Shown: positions 54,946 to 64,000 of the stretch, piece by piece | How positions within the stretch are numbered: position 1 is the stretch's first letter | How the letters are laid out: each line of letters starts with the position of its first letter | Origin: Diadophis punctatus similis | Taxonomy: Eukaryota > Chordata > Lepidosauria > Squamata > Dipsadidae | Length of the DNA stretch: 64,000 bases | Reading direction: 5' to 3' | NCBI GenBank assembly: GCA_023053685.1 | Contig: JALIGW010000002.1 | Coordinates: 243,649,177 to 243,713,176, forward strand | Program-made: the position numbers and the translations under genes | Notes under the pieces: model-generated | The model's input: the letters and a program-made list of their open reading frames with translations, nothing else | Told to the model about the DNA's origin: nothing | The model's database searches: none

Positions 54946-55694
54946 TAAAGTGACCAGATTTTTTTTTTTAAGCGGGACGGGGGGGGGGCGGGCCCGCCTA
55001 GGAGCCACCATTTGAGTTTTGCCCTCTGCGCATGCGCAGAGGGCAAAGCACAGCAAATGTCGGCGTCCAGGTGGGGGGGGAGGCGGGAGGCCTTTCCTTG
55101 CCTCCCGCCTCCCCTTCAGGAGCTGCCCTGGGGCCGGGCTGGCAAGCGATGAACGAACGGGAGGCGGGAGACAGGGAAAGGAGGCAGCCGGCAGCTTACC
55201 TGTCACGAGCTCCAGGCATCCAAGCGCCGCGGTCTCCCGGTCGCCCACCCGGCCTCAGGGCAACGGCGGCAGCGAGGCGACGGGGGGAAGGAAGGGGAGG
55301 GGGATGAGGAAGGACTGTTTGCGCCGCCGGAGGGGCCGCTCGTGAGCTCAAACCGATGACGGCAGCGGCGACGGCTCCTCGTCCCTCACCCCTCCACCCG
55401 CATCCCAACAGCAGCGGCGCCTCCGAGGGCGGGGCTAGGGATGGGGCGGGGGAAGGAGAGGAGGAGCAGCCCCCCTTCCCCCTCTCCCCAGCAGGCAGCC
55501 GCCTCGCTGAAATTACGCTTTGCCCGACTTGCTTCCGGTACCTCTCTTTTGTGCTTCCCCTAAGGTGACCAGACGTCCCGCTGTTTTGGCATTCTTTCCA
55601 AAAAAGCGGGACTTTTTGGAAAGAATGCGGGATGCGGGACACACGCTTGAAAAGAGTGTCTGTCCCGCCAAAAGCGGGACGTCTGGTCACCTTA
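54946..55694 (-). mobile_element. hAT-like transposon with captured promoter (copy 2)
   Basis: Reverse-orientation copy of the element at 30882-31753. Ends TAAAGTGACCAG and CTGGTCACCTTA, target duplication GTTAAGGA (54938-54945) and GTTAAGGG (55695-55702), 7 of 8 bases matching. Units 1, 2, 3 and 5 have the empty site GTTAAGGAGGACCGCT, which proves the boundaries. The 134-bp palindromic module is 55561-55694. Compared with copy 1, 51 bp containing the ATG and all ten codons is missing near 55200, with CAG at both deletion ends, while the splice donor GTAAGC remains. Confidence 0.9.
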
Positions 55695-56012
55695 GTTAAG
55701 GGGGACCGCTCCTTCGCCCCAGCCATGCATACTGCGTCCTTAGCCACGTGACCCACGTCCCATAGCCATGTCCTTCTTTTGGTGGATGCTTGCTAATGAA
55801 TATAAGCCTACATGGAGAAGCATGCTAATGAGGCAAGCTATGTTTGCTAATCCTTATTATCTTTGGTTTTATTATCTTGCCTAAGTAAGGCGGCTCTGAA
55901 AATCTTTGTTTATATGTTGAGGATCAAAACAGCCATCGTTTGATTTTGTAAAAAAATAATATGCTCTCTGAGTAGTACATGCAACATTGTGAGTTTAGTA
56001 AATGCCATGGAG

Positions 56013-56120
56013 TAGGATTAGAACATTATGAAAAATCACTCGGTAAACTTCAGTCATCAGGCATAAATATGCCTGATGACTGAAGTTTACAGAGTGATTT
56101 TTCATAATGTTCTAATCCTA
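56013..56120. repeat. 108-bp fold-back palindrome
   Basis: Two 53-bp arms (56013-56065 and 56068-56120) separated by AA, with one mismatch that I can see. The outermost 20 bp of the left arm are normal unit sequence (TAGGATTAGAACATTATGAA), so the right arm is an inverted copy of local DNA. It sits at the point where unit 6 departs from the other units. Confidence 0.9.
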
Positions 56121-56149
56121 CCTTTGTTTTAAGAAAGGAATAAGAAATG

Positions 56150-56285
56150 ACATGTTTTTAAAATTTTGTATGTGATACATTGTTCTTATTCTTGTTGTAC
56201 GCCGCCCTGAGTCCTACGGGATTGGGTGGCCTATAAGAACTTTTAATTAAATTAAATTAAGTTAAATTAAATTAAATTAAAGGAA
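56150..56285 (+). mobile_element. L2-like LINE 3' end with (AATTA)n tail
   Basis: ACGCCGCCCTGAGTCCTACG followed by TTGGGTGGCCTATAAG is the stem-like 3' end typical of squamate L2-group LINEs. The tail is AAATTAAATTA repeats. No coding part remains. Confidence 0.6.
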
Positions 56286-56559
56286 TAATAATAGTAACAA
56301 AAAGGGAACTACTGATAAAGCCTGTGTTGTACAGTTTATTTTCCCATACAAAATACAAAGGAGCTAAAGCTAATCAAACAAAATTCCTAAGAATATTTGA
56401 TCATTGTTATGACTGCTTGTTTGATTTAGTATTCATGTAAAGCTTATTGGATAAAAAACAGCTAAAAACAATGGGAAAAAAAACCTAGCCTGATGAAAAA
56501 TTTGGCAGAATTGTAGGATATTTGTTTTTTACTTTTTACTTTTATGCAATAAGATTAGT
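56286..56559. other. Unassigned AT-rich spacer
   Basis: No recognisable gene or repeat. Confidence 0.4.
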
Positions 56560-57315
56560 CTGGCATGATCTGTATTTGACAAACCCATGTTGGCTTTTGG
56601 TTATTACTTTGTTTGCTTCTAAGTGTTCACTGATTCATTGATTATCTTTTCCAGAATCTTCCCAGGTATTGAGGTTAGGCGGATAGATCTGTAGTTTTCT
56701 GCATCTATTTTTTCCCCCTTTTTTGAAGATGGGAACTACATCAGCTCTTTTCCAGTCCTCTGGCAGTTCCCCGGTGTTCCAGGATCTTTGAAAGATATAG
56801 TTCAGTGGTTCTGAGATCTCGTCTGCCAGTTCCTTCAGAACCTTGGGGTGTAATCCATCTGGTCCTGGTGATTTGAACTCATCTAAGGTAGACAGGTGCT
56901 CACTTACTATTTTCTTCCCTATTTTAACTTCTGTTCCTAAATCTCTTTTTATTGTGCTGTTTTTGATAGGTTGGACTGTTTTTTTCCCTTTGTGTAAAGA
57001 CAGTTGCAAAAAAACGAGTTAAGTAGCTCTGCTTTTTCCCTGTTGCTTGTCACCTTCTTGCCACTTTCTCTCACCAAGGGACCCCTTATTTCCTTGAAAT
57101 TTTTCTTGTTTTTAACATGTTGGAAGAAGCTTCTTTGTTGTTGTCACAAGCCTTGGTTCATTCTGAGCCTTAGCTTTCCTCACTTCATCTTTGCAGGCTC
57201 CGGCTATTTACTGATATTCTGCCCTAGTTATGTGCCCCTCTTTCCACATTTTATCTTTCGTTTTATCAGAGAGTTCTTTATGCAGCCATGCTGGTTTCTT
57301 TTGAGAGCTGTTAGG
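56560..57315 (-). mobile_element. CR1-type LINE fragment (RT N-terminal half)
   Basis: Minus strand reads EFKSPGPDGLHPKVLKELAD, then EDWKRADVVPIFKKGGK, the canonical CR1 RT motif 1 region. It is preceded by decayed linker sequence up to about 57315. The catalytic palm and C-terminus are missing. Confidence 0.75.
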
Positions 57316-57504
57316 AGAAGAACCTTACAGATGTATAACATGAGAATACTTTTCCTTACGATTGCCTGATTAAAAATTAAAAACCTTATGTGCACCACAT
57401 AAGCAATGATAGGAAGATATATCTAAGTTTCTATGGCAGGAGAAAAATCAAGGGTTTAATTTAAAACCGTTCAAGACTAGAGAGAAAGAGGATGATTTGG
57501 GTTA

Positions 57505-57835
57505 TAATAATAACAACAGAGTTGGAAGGGACCCTGGAGGTCTTCTAGTCCAACCCCCTGGTTAGGCAGGAGACCCTACACTACTTCAGACAGATGGTTA
57601 TCCAACATCTTCTTAAAAATGTCTAGTGTTGGAGTATTCACAACTTCTGGAGGAAAGCTGTTCCACTGATTAATTGTTCTAACTGTCAAGAAATTTCTCC
57701 TTAGTTCTATGTTACTTCTCTCCTTGTTTAGTTTCCACCCATTGCTTCTTGTTCTACCCCCAGGTGCCTTGGAGAATAGTTTGACTCCCTCTTCTTTGTG
57801 GCAACCCCTGAGATATTGGAACTTATAATGGGTTG
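57505..57835 (-). mobile_element. CR1-type LINE 3' end
   Basis: Minus strand reads FQYLRGCHKEEGVKLFSKAP, then RRNFLTVRTINQWNSFPPE, then the 3' UTR ending in an ATT-type tail near 57510. It is a separate insertion from the fragment at 56560. The spacers 57316-57504 and 57836-58254 show nothing recognisable. Confidence 0.75.
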
Positions 57836-58254
57836 CCTGATTAAACATTGTACTTTGCAGCATGTTTGCTTTGGATGAAAGCGTGGGTGTTGCTGAGCAA
57901 TAAGAGGACTTTAAAACAGGAAGGATATGGGCTTTTTTATGGTTCAGCTTCAACAATAAAACATAGGTGGTGCCCAAAAATGACTTTCTGGGTCTCAGCG
58001 CAAGAAGAATTTTATGGAAAGAAAAAGTAGATCACAATAAATGGATAAAGTGTAAATATCCTGATATCTTACATTTTTTGTTTCATTTCTTTGAACCGCT
58101 TTTCCCCATCGATTCGTCAATTCAGCTAGTCAACCTATAACAGTTCATTTAGTGACCGTTTGGTTAAAATGGCACTGAAAAAAGTGATATGACCATCTTT
58201 CAGCATCCCCATGGTGACGTGATCAAAATTCAGATGCTTGACCACTGACTCACA

Positions 58255-58481
58255 TTTGATGTTGAAACTGCTTATCTACATGCAGACCTAGATGAAGAAA
58301 TCTACGTCAGTGTGCCCCCGGATTCAACCTCTGTGGCCGAGAAGGGGACACGTGGGTTCTCAACAAAAGTCTTTATGGTCTGAAACAGTCAGGTTTAATG
58401 TGGTACAACTGTCTCAAAGACAAACTAAATTCGATGGCTCAGTGGAAGGGACTCCAGGAGAATGCCTACAGCTGTTCTTGA
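58255..58481 (+). pseudogene. Ty1/copia reverse transcriptase remnant, unit 6 (5'-truncated)
   Basis: Homology to the other units resumes at TTTGATGTTGAAACTGC, inside the copia remnant. About 50 codons of the usual fragment plus upstream unit sequence were lost in the rearrangement that brought in 56121-58254. The NKSLYGLKQS block is kept in the offset frame. Confidence 0.75.
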
Positions 58482-58705
58482 TGTACTGTAAATCACCTCT
58501 GTCACTTAGCTAAGTCACTTGCTGTGAAATGCAAAATGTGAATTCTGCCTGTTGTAATGTGAAGACAGCAAAGCTCTGGTCTAGATGCCAGAAAATGTAT
58601 TCGTTTCCTTCTGCAAGCCTCAATGTTCTTAAGCACTGAGAAAAATCCTGACTAGAATGGATAGAGATTATGTTTCTAACAGAATGACTTTCTATGCAAG
58701 CTGTG

Positions 58706-59345
58706 TATAAAAGCTTAGGGGATGGGGTTTCCGGATGCCCCGAAGTGGGGGAAATTGTCGCCGGTCGCGCGTCCAAGTTCCCCTTAAACTTCGGGGGAAG
58801 AAGGGAGGGAGGATCCCCCAATCCGGGCGTGGGGGAGGAAGAAAGGAAAGGCTCCCGGTCTCTCTGGACTCCGCCTGTCCGGGAAAGAGGCGACTAGCCC
58901 AGCGCTCTCCGATGGGGAAGCGCCATGTCCCGAACTCGAAACTGTAGCTGCTCCCGGAGGAGGAGAGGAAGGAGGGGCTAGAGCGTCTTCCCCCACTCCC
59001 AGGGAGGAAACGGGGGCCGGAAAAGGCGGGGAGAAGCCTCCATAGGGCCTCTCTAGGAATCTCCTGTCGTTCGTCCACCCTCCCTGGGGTTTCCCCAGTT
59101 GCGGCATTTTGGGCGGCTGTGCGAATTCTCGGTGTCCGGCAAGGCTGCTCCTCGTCCCCGCTCCGGGCAGGTGGGGCTCCTGCTCTCCCTCGGGCTGCCA
59201 GGAGGGCTTCTCCCCGCCAGGAGGAAGGTAGCCCCGAGTGCCCCCTCGGTGCCAGGAGGGTCCCGGGTGGATGCGGGGCTGGACGGGGAGCCTCTAGGCA
59301 AAGGGGGGGGGGGAGCCTCGGAGGGAAAGGGGGCTTTTCTTTTAA
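58706..59345 (+). promoter_or_regulatory. TATA box and CpG-rich putative promoter/first exon, unit 6
   Basis: TATAAAAG at 58706-58713 and the CpG-rich block are intact despite the upstream rearrangement. Both donor candidates are present. AT-rich intron without recognisable content follows to 59660. Confidence 0.5.
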
Positions 59346-59660
59346 GGGTTTAAGGGGGGGATTATTGTGGGAATGAAAGAAATATCCGCCTCCTCACTTC
59401 GATTTAGGGTGGAGGGTTTTGTTTAGGGGGAAAAAAGGTTTAAATTGCTTGAATTGAATTCATTTTCTCCTAACGGAGAAAATATTCACTTTCTTTCGGC
59501 TGCATCTAAATGGAGAAGAATTGATATTCTTTGATTCGATTGTATTATTATAATTGTTTATTTTTGCTTCTACAAAGATGAGTAGAAGCTGAAAAAATCA
59601 TTATTTGCCTAGTTTTGCTCTGAAGGAGAGAGTGATGTGGCAGCCCCTCGTTGGTGGGAT

Positions 59661-60317
59661 TTATCCATCAGAATAGGGCGGGAAGGGACCTTGGAGATCT
59701 TCTAGTCCAGCCCCCTGCTCAAGCATGAGACCCTATATATCGTTTCGGATCTGTAACTGTCCATTCTTTTCTTAAAAGCCTCCAGTGTTGGAGAAGCCAC
59801 AACTTCTACCGACCAGTTGCTACACTTATTAATTGTCCTCGCTGTTAGGACGTTTCTCCTTAATTCCAGGTTGCTTCTCTCCTTGATTAGCTTCCATCCA
59901 ACATTTCTTGTCCTGCATTCTGGTGCTTTGGAGAATAGGTTGACCTCCTCTTCTTTGTGGCAGCCTCTCAAATACTGGAATAGTGCTATCATGTCACCCC
60001 CAATCCTTATTTTCTCTAGAGTAACCATTCTTGTCAAAGAACGAAATAAGATTGATTTGGAATGATATCTTTTTAACAAACAGACAATGGCTTTTAAGTA
60101 TAAGTTTGTTTCTCGATATTTGCAGGTCTGTGGTTTTATTATCTTTTCCCAGGATATACCCAGGTGTTGATGTTGGGCTTATTGCTTTGTAGTTTCCCGG
60201 ATCTCTTCCCCACCTCCCTTCTTGAAAATGGGAACCACATCCGCTCTTTTCAGATTCATTGTTGTGTTATTGGTCTCCATGTGCAGGAGAAGAAAGGGGT
60301 AGTACTCCATGGGTTTC
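59661..60317 (-). mobile_element. CR1-type LINE fragment in intron of unit 6
   Basis: Nearly identical to 45885-46535. The spacer 60318-60899 is equivalent to 2851-3429. Confidence 0.75.
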
Positions 60318-60899
60318 ATTATTTCTGTTAAATCTTACATCTATTTCTCTAACATACCTGCCTAGATTGACTATCTGCTCTGCAGACAATAGTTTCTGTT
60401 CCCCTAAGATTTGAATTGCCTGTCACTGAAACTCACCTTCTTTCCCTAGGAAATTCTGGGATATTTTCATCCTGTTGCAGAAATGCTGGGTTTTGCTTCT
60501 TTTTTAGAAACGATTGAAGACTGCTCTTTTGTGGGTGACTGCATATTCCCTTCCAGGGGGAGAACATGGCAGCCATTGTTCAGTTCCAGAGGGGCTTCAT
60601 TGCAGTGGAGTAGGATAGATATTAGGGGCTTTGCTCTCGGTTGTTGTTTTCTTCTAAAAGTGATCTTGTTCCATCTCTTCCTCTTTAGGTTCATATAGAG
60701 CAGTGATTCCCAAACTTGTTCAGTCCACCGCCCCCTTGGTGCTACAAACTCATCCTCACCCACCCCACCCCCTCAGGTGGGTGTGGCTTAGTGGTCAGGT
60801 GACCGGGTGGGCGTGGCCAACTTGTAAAGTGTGGTGAAATTCACTTAACAACACTCCTGCTTAGCAACCAAAATGTTAGGCTCAATTGTGGTCATAAGT

Positions 60900-61605
60900 C
60901 TTTCTTTCGTTCTTTCTTCTCTACCTTCCCCCTTTTTTCTTTCTTTTTCTTTCTGTCTTTCTTCCTACCATCTTTCTTTTTCTTTCTTTCTTTTTTCTTT
61001 CTTTCTGTCTGTCTGTCTTCCTTCCTACCATCATTTTCTTTCTTTCTGTCTTCCTTCCTTCCTACCATCTTTCTTTCTTTCTTTCTTCCTCCCTCCCTCC
61101 CTCCTTCTTTTCTTTTTCTTTCCTCCCTCCCTCCTTTCTTTTTCTGTCTACCTTCCTTCCTACTTACCATCTTTCTCTTTCTGTCTGTCTGCCTTCCTTT
61201 CTTTCTTCCTCCCTCCCCCTTTCTTTCTTTCCTTCTTCCCTTCCCTCCCTCCTTTCTTTTTCTGTCTGTCTGCCTTAGTTCCTACCATCTTTCTTTCTTT
61301 GTCTTCCTCCCTCCCTCTTTCTTTCCTTCTTCCCTCCCTTCCCTTCCCTCCCTTTCTTTTTGTCTGCCTTCCTTCCTACCATCTTCCTTCCTTCCTTCCT
61401 TCCATCTTTCTTTCTTTCTTTTTCTTTCTTTCCTTCTTCCCTCCCTCCTTTCTTTTTCTGTCTATCTTCCTTCCTTCCTTCCTTCCTTCCTTCCTTCCTT
61501 CCTTCCTTCCTTCCTTCCTTCCTTCCATCTTTCTTTCTTTCTTTTTCTTTCTTTCCTTCTTCCCTCCCTCCTTTCTTTTTCTGTCTATCTTCCTTCCTTC
61601 CTACC
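60900..61605. repeat. CT-rich microsatellite tract, unit 6
   Basis: The longest of the CT-rich tracts; a block of about 140 bp (CCTT run plus CATCTTTCTTTC) is present twice, at about 61385-61475 and 61470-61600. Confidence 0.9.
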
Positions 61606-62392
61606 GTGTTTCCCCGAAAATAAGACATGTCCCGATAATAAGCCCGACAGGGATTTTTGGGACATGCCTTGAAATAACCCCCCCCCCCCGAAAATAAGCC
61701 CCCCCCAAATAATTTCCGGGGGAAGTGGGGGGGGGACATGCCGGGAGCCTCTCTTTCTTCAGCGGGCACTCTTTTGGCTGGGAGAACGAAAGCAAGTGAG
61801 AGACATGTGCGCACAAACCCTGCGGGACTAGCTCGGCTCATCTGGGCTTTGGCTACATCAGTTTGAATCGCGCTCCTGCCTGGGAAGAACAGGAGATGAG
61901 CATGGATCCCTTCATCACAGGGAGGAGCACATTTCAGAATGCTGCCAAAGGCAGCCCAGAGCAGCAGAGCCAATCCTGCAGGGGGGGGTGCACATAGCCC
62001 CCTCTCGCTTATTCTCTCTCTCTCTCCTAGCCAAAAGAATGCCCGCTGCAGAAAGACCGGCTCCCGGCCGGGAGAGCGAGAGCAAACCCCTTCGGCTCTG
62101 TCTCCTGCTACCGGCTCCTCCTTTGCTCACCTCCCACCGCCCCTTCAGCTCTGCCACCGACTCCTTTGCATGCCTCGCATCATCGCTTCAGCTCTACCGC
62201 TGCCCCTTCGGCTGTGCCTGTCACCGCCCCTTCAGCTCTGCCGCCAGCTCCTTCTTTGCTCGCCTCCCACCGCCCCTTCAGCTCTCCCACCACCGCCTCC
62301 TTTGCACGCCTCGCACCATCCCTTCAGCTCTGCCACTGCCCCTTCGGCTGTGCCTGTCACCGCCTCCCTCCCTCCCTCCCCCGCTCGCTGGC
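61606..62392. repeat. CCCCGAAAATAAG repeat, inverted pair and minisatellite, unit 6
   Basis: Very close to 4014-4797 of unit 1, including the same minisatellite variant order, so units 1 and 6 are nearest relatives in this part of the intron. Confidence 0.65.
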
Positions 62393-62726
62393 CTCAGAAA
62401 GAACGGCTCACGCGCGGGAAGGGGAAGAATCTGGGCACGTGTGCCAGAGGCTCACCATCATGGATATAGGGGGTCTCCCATATTGTTTGGGCTATTTGGG
62501 GAACTGAAGAAAATAAATCTTCCTCTCTCCTTCACTTCTTTTATCTTCATCCTGCAGGTGCCACCAGGAAAACCTTTGGAGAAAGTTCTGCTTGCAGGAT
62601 CCAATCTGGGTCAGTCACCAGGACCAGAGATTTCGTCTTCTGAGCTTTCGGACTCGTGCTGGAGCCCATCCTCCTGCCCATCTTCCAACCTTTTGGCTAA
62701 AGTTCTGCTTTTAAGAATTTCCTCGG

Positions 62727-64000
62727 ATGGAAAGCCCTGGAAGTGAGAAGCCCCTGGAAACTATGCAGAAAGAGGAACACTTTGGCCAAAAATCCCCTCA
62801 GAGGAATCAGGGGAGACACTCAAAATGCTCCGAGTGTGGGAAATCCTTTGCTCACCGGTCCCTCCTTTTGATCCACCGGAATCTGCACACGGGGAATGGA
62901 TCCCACCTGTGTTTTCTTTGTGGGATCTCCTTTCCTGGAGTGTGGAGCTTTGCCAAACATCTCCGGAGCCACCCTGGACTGAAGCCTTACAGATGCGGAG
63001 AGTGCGGGGAGCGTTTTGCTAAAGGCTCGGACCTTGGAGCCCATCAACGAATCCACCAAGGAAAGAGATCTCTGGAATCCTGGAAGCGCTGGGGAAGATT
63101 TCCTGAGAGACGGCGTCTTTCTAGGCCTCAGAACAGCCCGACTGAAGAGAAGCCCTGCAAGTGTGTGCAATGTGGGCTGTGCTTTTCTCAAACCTCGCAG
63201 CTGCTTAAACATCAGCAAATCCACACCAGAGAGAAACCTTATCAATGTCTGGAGTGTGGGAAATCTTTCTGTTATAAACAATTGTTTAGAAAACATGAGA
63301 AAATTCACACAGGGCAAAATCCTTATAAATGCTTTGAGTGTGGAAAATGTTTCACTCGGAGCTCATCTCTTTCCAAACATAATAAAACACACACAAAGGA
63401 GGAAGGCAAAACGTGCCTAGAATGTGGGAAATGTTTTTCCAAGAAATCATCCCTGCTGAGACATCGGAGAATTCATACTGGGGAAAGACCCCACAAATGC
63501 CCAGAATGTGGGAGATGTTTTGGCAGAAAGTCACACCTAATTCAACATCAGAGACGTCACACTGGGGAAAAACCCTATCAATGCCCAGAATGTGAGAGAA
63601 GATTTGTGGATTCTTCTGAACTTCGGAGTCACCAAAGGACACACAGGGGAGAAAAACACACTGAAGAGAGACCCTATGAGTGCCCAGAATGTCGAAAACG
63701 TTTTTTCCAAAGGGAAAACCAAATTCGACATATGAAACTTCACACCAGAGAAAGACCCTATCAATGCCCAGAATGTTGGAGATGTTTTGCCGACATGTCA
63801 TGTCTAAATCGACATCAGAGAATTCACACCGGGGAAAGACCCTATCAATGCCCACAATGTGAGAAAAGATTTGTGAAGTCTGCTGATCTTCGGAGACACC
63901 AAAGGACACACAAGGGAGAAAAACTGTATAAATGTAATGATTGTGATAAATGTTTTTCTTTAAAATTATATCTTTTTCGACATCAGAGTATCCACACAGG
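62727..64000 (+). CDS. C2H2 zinc-finger protein, partial at window end (copy 6)
   Basis: The open frame runs from ATG 62727 to the window edge without a stop (424 complete codons), covering fingers 1-13 of the shared array; the rest lies outside. The exon starts at 62558 after the conserved acceptor, and an in-frame TAA precedes the ATG. Its N-terminus has private changes (MQKEEHFGQKSPQ). Finger 1 reads SKCSECGKSF as in copy 4, finger 2 has FPGVWSF, and finger 5 has Cys just before the helix (SFCYKQLF), where other copies have Arg and copy 3 has His. Spacer and later fingers are of the copy 2/3 type (SLSKH, ENQIRH). All ligands visible so far are intact. Predicted nuclear DNA-binding protein. 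Confidence 0.88.
   Translation, partial: MESPGSEKPLETMQKEEHFGQKSPQRNQGRHSKCSECGKSFAHRSLLLIHRNLHTGNGSHLCFLCGISFPGVWSFAKHLRSHPGLKPYRCGECGERFAKGSDLGAHQRIHQGKRSLESWKRWGRFPERRRLSRPQNSPTEEKPCKCVQCGLCFSQTSQLLKHQQIHTREKPYQCLECGKSFCYKQLFRKHEKIHTGQNPYKCFECGKCFTRSSSLSKHNKTHTKEEGKTCLECGKCFSKKSSLLRHRRIHTGERPHKCPECGRCFGRKSHLIQHQRRHTGEKPYQCPECERRFVDSSELRSHQRTHRGEKHTEERPYECPECRKRFFQRENQIRHMKLHTRERPYQCPECWRCFADMSCLNRHQRIHTGERPYQCPQCEKRFVKSADLRRHQRTHKGEKLYKCNDCDKCFSLKLYLFRHQSIHT

Overview
The window is vertebrate nuclear DNA, most probably from a snake. The evidence is the repeat content: a CR1/L3-type LINE 3' end followed by (ATTCT)n arrays near 34.0-35.2 kb (the LINE-plus-AATAG-microsatellite association known from snakes), tRNA-derived squamate SINEs at 27.35 and 33.62 kb, CR1, L2-like and RTE-like LINE pieces, several short hAT-like DNA transposons with 8-bp target duplications, and Ty1/copia reverse transcriptase remnants. 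There are no operons, and the only long credible reading frames are intronless exons encoding C2H2 zinc-finger arrays.

The window is a head-to-tail array of six related zinc-finger (ZNF) genes, all on the + strand. Their finger exons start at ATGs 5135, 15035, 24958, 38612, 48842 and 62727; the last runs off the window. Copies 1, 2, 3 and 5 each encode 716 aa with 23 fingers. Copy 4 encodes 688 aa with 22 fingers and is the most divergent. A conserved 3' splice site lies exactly 169 nt before every ATG. I see no KRAB, SCAN or BTB sequence anywhere.

A typical repeat unit is about 10-11 kb and reads: GC-rich block, AT-rich segment, decayed copia reverse transcriptase, TATA box and CpG-rich putative promoter/first exon, intron (CR1 fragment, long CT-rich tract, CCCCGAAAATAAG repeat, 46-bp minisatellite), finger exon, relic fingers after the stop, 3' flank, CR1 scrap, RTE-like LINE (-), L2-like LINE (-), then the next GC-rich block. 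Units 2 and 3 are almost identical and share a 1-kb intronic deletion. Unit 3 is a recombinant: its last two fingers and 3' flank match unit 4 rather than unit 2. Unit 4 (about 30.7-43.5 kb) lacks the copia segment and has a different, repeat-stuffed intron. Unit 6 has a hAT-like insertion and a 108-bp fold-back palindrome leading into about 2.1 kb of foreign LINE sequence.

The most unusual element is a hAT-like transposon present twice in opposite orientation (30882-31753 and 54946-55694). It has matching terminal repeats and 8-bp target duplications, and its interior looks like a captured CpG-island promoter and first exon of a host gene. One copy retains a strong-context ATG, ten codons with an acylation-type N-terminus and a splice donor. 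The other copy has lost the ATG and codons in a 51-bp deletion. The unit 6 insertion is verified by empty sites in the sister units.
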